Below are positions 32,738 to 37,648 of a stretch of 37,648 nt of DNA, in pieces. The translations under genes and the position numbers were made by a program. The notes under the pieces were generated by a model, which searched no databases, was not told the DNA's origin, and saw nothing but the letters and a program-made list of their open reading frames with translations. Position 1 is the stretch's first letter, and the number at the start of each line of letters is the position of its first letter. This stretch comes from Prochlorococcus sp. AG-311-J23 (GTDB lineage: Bacteria; Cyanobacteriota; Cyanobacteriia; PCC-6307; Cyanobiaceae), in contig QBVL01000016.1 in the NCBI GenBank assembly GCA_003284375.1, forward strand, positions 1 to 37,648, written 5' to 3'.

Positions 32738-33835
32738 TTAAATAACCGACTCTGGTGTTATCAACATCGCGTCTCCATAAGAGAAAAATCGATATTTGTT
32801 AGAGATAGCGTGTTTATAAAGTTTCAACATACGATTCCGACCAATTAGAGCGCTAACTAAAAGTAATAAGGAACTTTTAGGTAGGTGGAAGTTAGTTAGC
32901 AATCCATCAATGACGGAAAATTTAAATCCTGGTTTAATTACCAAATTGACTTTACCTTCATACGGCTTCAAGGCGCCTCTTCCTGAAAGGTATGCAGCCT
33001 CAAGGGCTCTCACACTTGTAGTACCTACAGCAAAGACTTTCCCCCCATCTTCCTTACAAGTAGTTATCGCCTTTATGGTCTCTTCAGTAACCTCTATCCA
33101 CTCACTATGTAAATGCAGCTGAGATAGGTCTTCTTTTTCTAGTGGTCTAAAGGTTCCTAAGCCAACATGCAAAGTAATTTGTGCAATTCTAATACCTCTG
33201 ATTTTTAAAATTTCTATAAGTTCATCACTTAAATGTAAGCCCGCTGTGGGAGCAGCTATGGCTCCTGGTTTCGAAGCAAATCTAGTCTGATAGCTTTCCT
33301 CATGACCACTAGATTTCTCCTTATCTATATATGGAGGCAATGGGACTTCTCCACATAAATCAAGTAAATTTTCCATTTCCGTCCAACTAGTTAACTCATT
33401 TGAAAATTGAATAATTCTTCCGCCTGTTCTCTCATCCTTATCAATAACTTTCAAGATTAAAGAATTATCTCGTGACGTATCCAACCACAATTGATCACCT
33501 CCTCTCATACGCCTAGCAGGACGACCAAGACAAAGCCATCGGCCATCACCCCTCGGTTCCATTATCAATAATTCACCTGCCCCTCCTCCTGACAATCTAA
33601 TTTTCAATCTTGCTTTAACAACTCGCGTATTATTAACAACTAAAAGATCAGCAGGCTTCAAGATATCCTTTATGTCCCATACCTTTGCATGTACAAGGTT
33701 TAAAGAATCATCGAGGCCATCTTTAATAATCATCAATTTGGCATCATGCCTACTCCTGGTAGGTGATTGAGCAATTAAATCTTTAGGTAAATCATAGTTA
33801 TATGAGCTTAAAAGATTATCTTTTTGATCTAACAC
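32738..33835 (-). CDS. queA: S-adenosylmethionine:tRNA ribosyltransferase-isomerase QueA
   Basis: QueA transfers the ribosyl group of SAM to preQ1 in tRNA, forming epoxyqueuosine. The 365-aa protein shows family motifs: [12 protein letters not shown] and SRHDAKLM at the start, [35 protein letters not shown], and [17 protein letters not shown] near the C-terminus. The start codon is a GTG at 33835. It is 53 bp downstream of pdhC on the same strand. Confidence 0.95.
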   Translation of the reverse strand: MLDQKDNLLSSYNYDLPKDLIAQSPTRSRHDAKLMIIKDGLDDSLNLVHAKVWDIKDILKPADLLVVNNTRVVKARLKIRLSGGGAGELLIMEPRGDGRWLCLGRPARRMRGGDQLWLDTSRDNSLILKVIDKDERTGGRIIQFSNELTSWTEMENLLDLCGEVPLPPYIDKEKSSGHEESYQTRFASKPGAIAAPTAGLHLSDELIEILKIRGIRIAQITLHVGLGTFRPLEKEDLSQLHLHSEWIEVTEETIKAITTCKEDGGKVFAVGTTSVRALEAAYLSGRGALKPYEGKVNLVIKPGFKFSVIDGLLTNFHLPKSSLLLLVSALIGRNRMLKLYKHAISNKYRFFSYGDAMLITPESVI

Positions 33836-33888
33836 ATCAAATCAGATTAAAATAAGAAAAAATCACTTGTGGCTCAACTTATTAAATC

Positions 33889-35259
33889 TCAAGACGAGAG
33901 GCTATAAGGGTTCTTTTCGATTAAGTATGCCAAATCCTTGAGGAATAGTGCTCCATCAGCCCCATATATCACTCTGTGATCAGCGGTAAGATTTACTTGC
34001 ATCTGTTTTTTGATTGAAATCGAACCATCTTTAGAAGCAACAACTTTAGGCAATGAAGCTCCTACCGCTAAAATTGCTCCAGTCCCTGGGGGCAGAATTG
34101 CATCAAAACGATCCACTCCAAACATACCTAGATTCGAGAGTGTAAACGTTCCACTGCTATATTCTTGCGGTTCTAATTGCTTATTCCTAGCTCGCTTAAC
34201 AAGATCAGCCCATTGTAGGGATAAATCAGTAAGGCTCGTCTTATCAGCATTTTGCAGCACTGGAGTTATCAACCCTCCGTCTTCCATCGCAACTGCAACC
34301 GCTACATTTATTTGTGAAGGATAGGCAATCCCCTCAGAACTAAAAGCTGCATTCACCTGGGGGTGTCTAGCCAGGCTTAAGCCAACTGCTTTAGCAAGTA
34401 AAGCAGTCATAGTTACTCCATCAGGTTTAACTTGTTTATAAAGATCATCCAATTCATCAGTAAGAATTGAATATCCGACTCTGAAACAAGGAGTATTTAA
34501 ACTTTCCTCCATGTTCCGATTTACAGCTTGTTGAAGAGTATTAAATGCAATTGTTTCCCCTCTAGATCCAAAACTTTTCCCTGGAGCAGGTGGCTTACCA
34601 GAGTCAACAGATTTTTTTTCTATGCGAGGTACATCAGAAACGATTTTCGCCGGAGCATTACTTTCTGCAATCCAAGGAACGCTTATGGGTTGACCTTTTG
34701 CACTTTGAACATCCTCAGCTTGTATTCGTCCATGAGGTCCTGAGCCCCTAACAGTTGCCAAATCCACTCCCATTTGAGAAGCAAGTTTTTTAGCTCTTGG
34801 GGAGGCGACTATTCGACCATCATTTAAAAACTGATCCTGATTTACAGAGGATTCTGAAACAAGAGGTGGAGGAGATGCCTTTGTAACTACTGTTGCTTTA
34901 GGAGAGTCAACAGAGGCTTGTTTTTCTTGAACTTGAGGCGATGAACTCTCTTTTTCTTGACTTCCTGATTGAGGGGAAGGAGAAGGTGAATTTGCTTGAG
35001 CCGCAGCGATCTCATCTTCTGTCTCAACGATCAATCCGATTGTCTCTCCAACAGGGGCAGAGCTGCCTGCAGGCATCACAATCGAAGCAAGAAAGCCATC
35101 TTGGAAAGACTCAACATCCATATCAGCTTTATCTGACTCAACAACTAAAACTGACTCACCTCTTTCAACTTTATCTCCAGGTTTTTTTAGCCACTCAACT
35201 ATTTTGCCCTCAGTCATAGTTGAACTTAAAGCAGGCATAAAGATGTCATGAGTGGCCAT
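33889..35259 (-). CDS. pdhC: Pyruvate dehydrogenase E2, dihydrolipoamide acetyltransferase
   Basis: E2 is the core of the pyruvate dehydrogenase complex, moving the acetyl group from E1 to CoA through a lipoyl arm. The 456-aa protein has one lipoyl domain (1-75; lipoyl Lys44 in ESDKADMDVES), a Pro/Ser-rich linker, an E3-binding domain (VASPRAKKLASQMG, VRGSGPHGRIQAEDV) and a catalytic domain. The active-site His428 sits in ADHRVIYGADG; Tyr where bacterial E2s have Asp in HxxxDG is usual for the cyanobacterial/plastid type. It is probably co-transcribed with queA. Confidence 0.94.
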   Translation of the reverse strand: MATHDIFMPALSSTMTEGKIVEWLKKPGDKVERGESVLVVESDKADMDVESFQDGFLASIVMPAGSSAPVGETIGLIVETEDEIAAAQANSPSPSPQSGSQEKESSSPQVQEKQASVDSPKATVVTKASPPPLVSESSVNQDQFLNDGRIVASPRAKKLASQMGVDLATVRGSGPHGRIQAEDVQSAKGQPISVPWIAESNAPAKIVSDVPRIEKKSVDSGKPPAPGKSFGSRGETIAFNTLQQAVNRNMEESLNTPCFRVGYSILTDELDDLYKQVKPDGVTMTALLAKAVGLSLARHPQVNAAFSSEGIAYPSQINVAVAVAMEDGGLITPVLQNADKTSLTDLSLQWADLVKRARNKQLEPQEYSSGTFTLSNLGMFGVDRFDAILPPGTGAILAVGASLPKVVASKDGSISIKKQMQVNLTADHRVIYGADGALFLKDLAYLIEKNPYSLSS

Positions 35260-35449
35260 AATTTGTTCCTATTTCCTTTATAGAGAGTTTGTGGCAAGGC
35301 TTCAAAATTTTCTATCTAGAAGCTTTGCAAGTATCAATACATACCAATGTTAGTTCTACATGAGTGTCCTTACAACGATAGTTTTTTTTATGTGGATTTC
35401 TTCTTAATATCAAAAATTATTTTTGGATTAATTGTAGTTCGATCAAATT

Positions 35450-35884
35450 TCAATCTTGATCAATTGCCTCTACTACGCCATCTCTGACCAAAATACTCAC
35501 ACCCATTTTACTGACTAAGTTATCACCAACTTTTAAATCACAAAAGCTGTCAATTTGTCCTTGCTCGACAATTTGTTCCATCTCCAACTCACGAACTTGA
35601 GCTTGCTGTGACAGAAGATTTCTTTTTTGTTCTTCAAATTCTGATCTCTTCGAAGCAACTTGGTTCTGAACTTGAGCGACTTGCTCTTGAACTCTTGGGT
35701 CAAGGGGATTAGAGCTCTGACGTCTAATACCATCAACAATTTGTTGTCCTTCTTTTTCTAATTCACCAAGTTGCTGATCTATTGCTGATATTGCATTGCT
35801 TAATTCACGCTCAGCCTCCTCTTTCCATGAAGGTGTTACAACTGCTCTGACAGTTATTGAACGTTTTATAGAAATTGAGTCCAC
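35450..35884 (-). CDS. YlqD-like coiled-coil protein
   Basis: The 144-aa protein starts ITVRAVVTPSWKEEAEREL after a short leader and has a long heptad-rich central helix (about residues 25-100). It then has a small beta domain, VGDNLVSKMGVSILVRDGVV. This layout fits the YlqD family found across cyanobacteria and some Firmicutes, with no defined role. The start is a GTG. It lies 80 bp downstream of the acyl-ACP/CoA synthetase on the same strand. Confidence 0.75.
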   Translation of the reverse strand: MDSISIKRSITVRAVVTPSWKEEAERELSNAISAIDQQLGELEKEGQQIVDGIRRQSSNPLDPRVQEQVAQVQNQVASKRSEFEEQKRNLLSQQAQVRELEMEQIVEQGQIDSFCDLKVGDNLVSKMGVSILVRDGVVEAIDQD

Positions 35885-35964
35885 CTAATCAACCAATTAT
35901 GATTCGACACATAGAGTCTCAGTAAAAGATAGTATTGGTCAATTTAATTGACCAAACAAACAAA

Positions 35965-37648
35965 TTACAAACCATATATTTCATTTATAAGTTTCAAATC
36001 ACGTTGGATAATTTTTTCACGTTTTTGCTTAAGAGTTTGCGTTAACAAGCCATTTTCTATTGTAAATGGCTCTACCAAGGCAATTGAAAATAATCTCTCT
36101 TCTCTTCTAGATCCGAGACGATTTGCCAGTGATTGATTCATTTCCAATTTTAGAGATTGTCTTAATTCATAATTTTCAGGAGATATTCCAAGAACAACTT
36201 TTGAATTCACACCCTTTTCTGCCAGCCATTCTTTTACGTGATCAATTCTTGGAACAATCAAAGCAGCAAGATATTTTTGATCTTGACCCAATAGCAAAGC
36301 CTGCTCAATCAATGGACTAGCAATCAAACATTCCTCCAAAGGTCCAGGCTCAATATTTTCTCCACTACTTAGCACAATCGTATCTTTTGCTCTTCCAGTC
36401 AGGATTAAGGATCCATCAGAAAGCAACATCCCTAAATCTCCAGTATTAAACCAGCCAGTAGCATCTAAAACCTTCTTCGATTCAGATCGTTTCCCTAAAT
36501 AACCAGACATTATTTGAGGACCACGCGCAAGAACCAAACCTTTTTGACGCAGTTTATTTATTTGGAATGTTTCAGGATCTACTATTTTTATCTCAGTCTC
36601 TGGCAATGGTTGACCTGCACCCCCACGTATATTTCTCCAAGGCCTTCTACATGTGAGGACTGGACTAGTTTCTGTTAAGCCATAACCAACTAATAGCTCA
36701 ACACCTAAAGCTTCAAAAAAAGAATCAATATGCGGAGCAATTGCACCTCCACCACTAATTGGGAATCTCAATTTTCCTCCACAAATCTTGGTAAGGATTT
36801 TTGGCCATAAATAAATAGAGGAAATTCTATGAATGGGGTACCGTAAAAGAATCTCTATACAAGAGATAAGTTGTTCAAAACTAGAAACACTCTCAATAGT
36901 TAAAAAATAAAGTTTTCTTCGTGCCAATTTATATGCCTTACTATTAGAAATTGCACTTTTTATCAAGGTCTTTCTCAGTCTTGGCATTTTATCAACAGCA
37001 TCCTCAAACCCTAACTTTATTGACTCCCAAAGCCTTGGAACTGTTGCCATTACTATTGGCTTAACCCTTGGCAAATCTTCCTTAAGATGCCTAATTGATG
37101 TATATGTTTGAGTACAACCACAAGAAAAAAAATAATATTCTGCACTACGTTCATATGAATGCCAAATTGGTAAGACACTTAATACAGGCGCACCTGGAGC
37201 AGGGTTCGCTACACAAGCGAGAGACCTAATTTGATGTAATAAATTAGAATGTGTTAGTGGAACTCCTTTAGGTTTACCAGTCGTTCCAGAAGTATATAAA
37301 ATCGTTGCTATTCTTTTTGGTTGCCTATCAATAATTTTCTCCTGTTTACTTACCTTTTCTATATTCAATCCTTTCTTCAAAAAAGTCTCCCATTCAAAAA
37401 CTCCTTCACAAGCTATCCCCTCAAGTTGAAGAACAAATTTCAAACTATTGATTTGATCATCATTAAGCGAAAGTCTTTCCCATACATCGGAGTTTTGAAC
37501 AATCAATCCAACCGCTTTTGAATCCTCAAGAATATATCTAAGTTCACTTGGTGGAGCAGTCGCACCTCTAACAGAGTCTGTTGCACCTATTCGCATAAGA
37601 CCTTGATCGGCGATGAGCCATCTAGGACTATTTTCGGCAAAAAGAGCG
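35965..37648 (-). CDS. aas: Long-chain acyl-ACP/acyl-CoA synthetase, 5' end outside the window
   Basis: An AMP-forming ligase that activates free fatty acids. Cyanobacteria have one main enzyme of this type (Aas), which recycles membrane-released fatty acids onto acyl carrier protein. The reading frame is open to the window edge, starting with LFAENSPRWLIADQG, so the first part of the gene is missing; an internal ATG at 37596 is not the start. Visible motifs are the ATP-binding YTSGTTGKPKGVPLTH, GYGLTETSPVL, WFNTGDLG and the hinge LTGRAKDTIVLSSGENIEPG. The substrate (ACP or CoA) is inferred from lineage. Confidence 0.9.
   Translation of the reverse strand, partial: ALFAENSPRWLIADQGLMRIGATDSVRGATAPPSELRYILEDSKAVGLIVQNSDVWERLSLNDDQINSLKFVLQLEGIACEGVFEWETFLKKGLNIEKVSKQEKIIDRQPKRIATILYTSGTTGKPKGVPLTHSNLLHQIRSLACVANPAPGAPVLSVLPIWHSYERSAEYYFFSCGCTQTYTSIRHLKEDLPRVKPIVMATVPRLWESIKLGFEDAVDKMPRLRKTLIKSAISNSKAYKLARRKLYFLTIESVSSFEQLISCIEILLRYPIHRISSIYLWPKILTKICGGKLRFPISGGGAIAPHIDSFFEALGVELLVGYGLTETSPVLTCRRPWRNIRGGAGQPLPETEIKIVDPETFQINKLRQKGLVLARGPQIMSGYLGKRSESKKVLDATGWFNTGDLGMLLSDGSLILTGRAKDTIVLSSGENIEPGPLEECLIASPLIEQALLLGQDQKYLAALIVPRIDHVKEWLAEKGVNSKVVLGISPENYELRQSLKLEMNQSLANRLGSRREERLFSIALVEPFTIENGLLTQTLKQKREKIIQRDLKLINEIYGL

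Noticed and set aside
37594-37596. ATG at 37596 as the start of the acyl-ACP/CoA synthetase
   Set aside because: The frame continues with family-like residues (AENSPRWLIADQG) to the window edge, so the gene begins outside.

Overview
The window looks like a piece of a marine picocyanobacterial chromosome, most likely a low-light Prochlorococcus of the NATL (LLI) type. It is AT-rich, densely packed and rich in tiny membrane or lineage-specific proteins. It carries chlorophyll synthase (ChlG), a PetP-like gene end, a PsbN-like protein, a plastid-type pyruvate dehydrogenase E2, malate:quinone oxidoreductase and a cyanobacterial acyl-ACP/CoA synthetase. DUF1651 and YlqD-like proteins also point to this group. 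The assignment rests on recognised protein families only; no database search was run.

Layout. (1) 1-15960 is conserved chromosome: end of a petP-like gene, chlG, rsmB, an outer-membrane porin-like protein with a strong terminator, a TrmH-type methyltransferase, a peptide/nickel-type ABC permease, a 55-aa prepilin-like peptide, lepA, mqo, an nfu scaffold gene, a small membrane-protein cluster with a His-rich nickel/cobalt-type transporter, a PsbN-like protein, a cystine lyase-like PLP enzyme, murE, a glutaredoxin-like gene, yidD and rpsD. (2) About 15955-28914 is an accessory island: many short hypothetical proteins, decayed gene copies, orphan hairpins, a DoxX protein, a secreted unknown protein, gamma-glutamyltransferase, and two large surface or secreted proteins that share a C-terminal DUF4214 module. 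One of these is a zinc metalloprotease with four cadherin-like repeats. (3) 29021-37648 is conserved chromosome again: two Cys/Met-metabolism PLP enzymes and cysK (sulfur amino acid synthesis), queA, pdhC (E2), a YlqD-like protein and an acyl-ACP/CoA synthetase cut by the window edge.

The most notable observation is a perfect 17-bp direct repeat. One copy is the last codons of rpsD (15938-15954) and the other lies at 28898-28914, just before the conserved sulfur-metabolism genes. The two copies bracket almost exactly the whole accessory region. This is what an integration event at the 3' end of rpsD would leave, although no integrase or other mobility gene is visible inside.

Within the island, genes have been duplicated and are decaying. 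There are two paralogous 69/75-aa proteins with similar upstream hairpins. A 58-aa protein has two broken copies. The two DUF4214 proteins share about 240 C-terminal residues. The secreted protease, the periplasmic gamma-glutamyltransferase and the cupredoxin-like surface protein are consistent with a cell-surface or peptide-scavenging role, but that link is inference.
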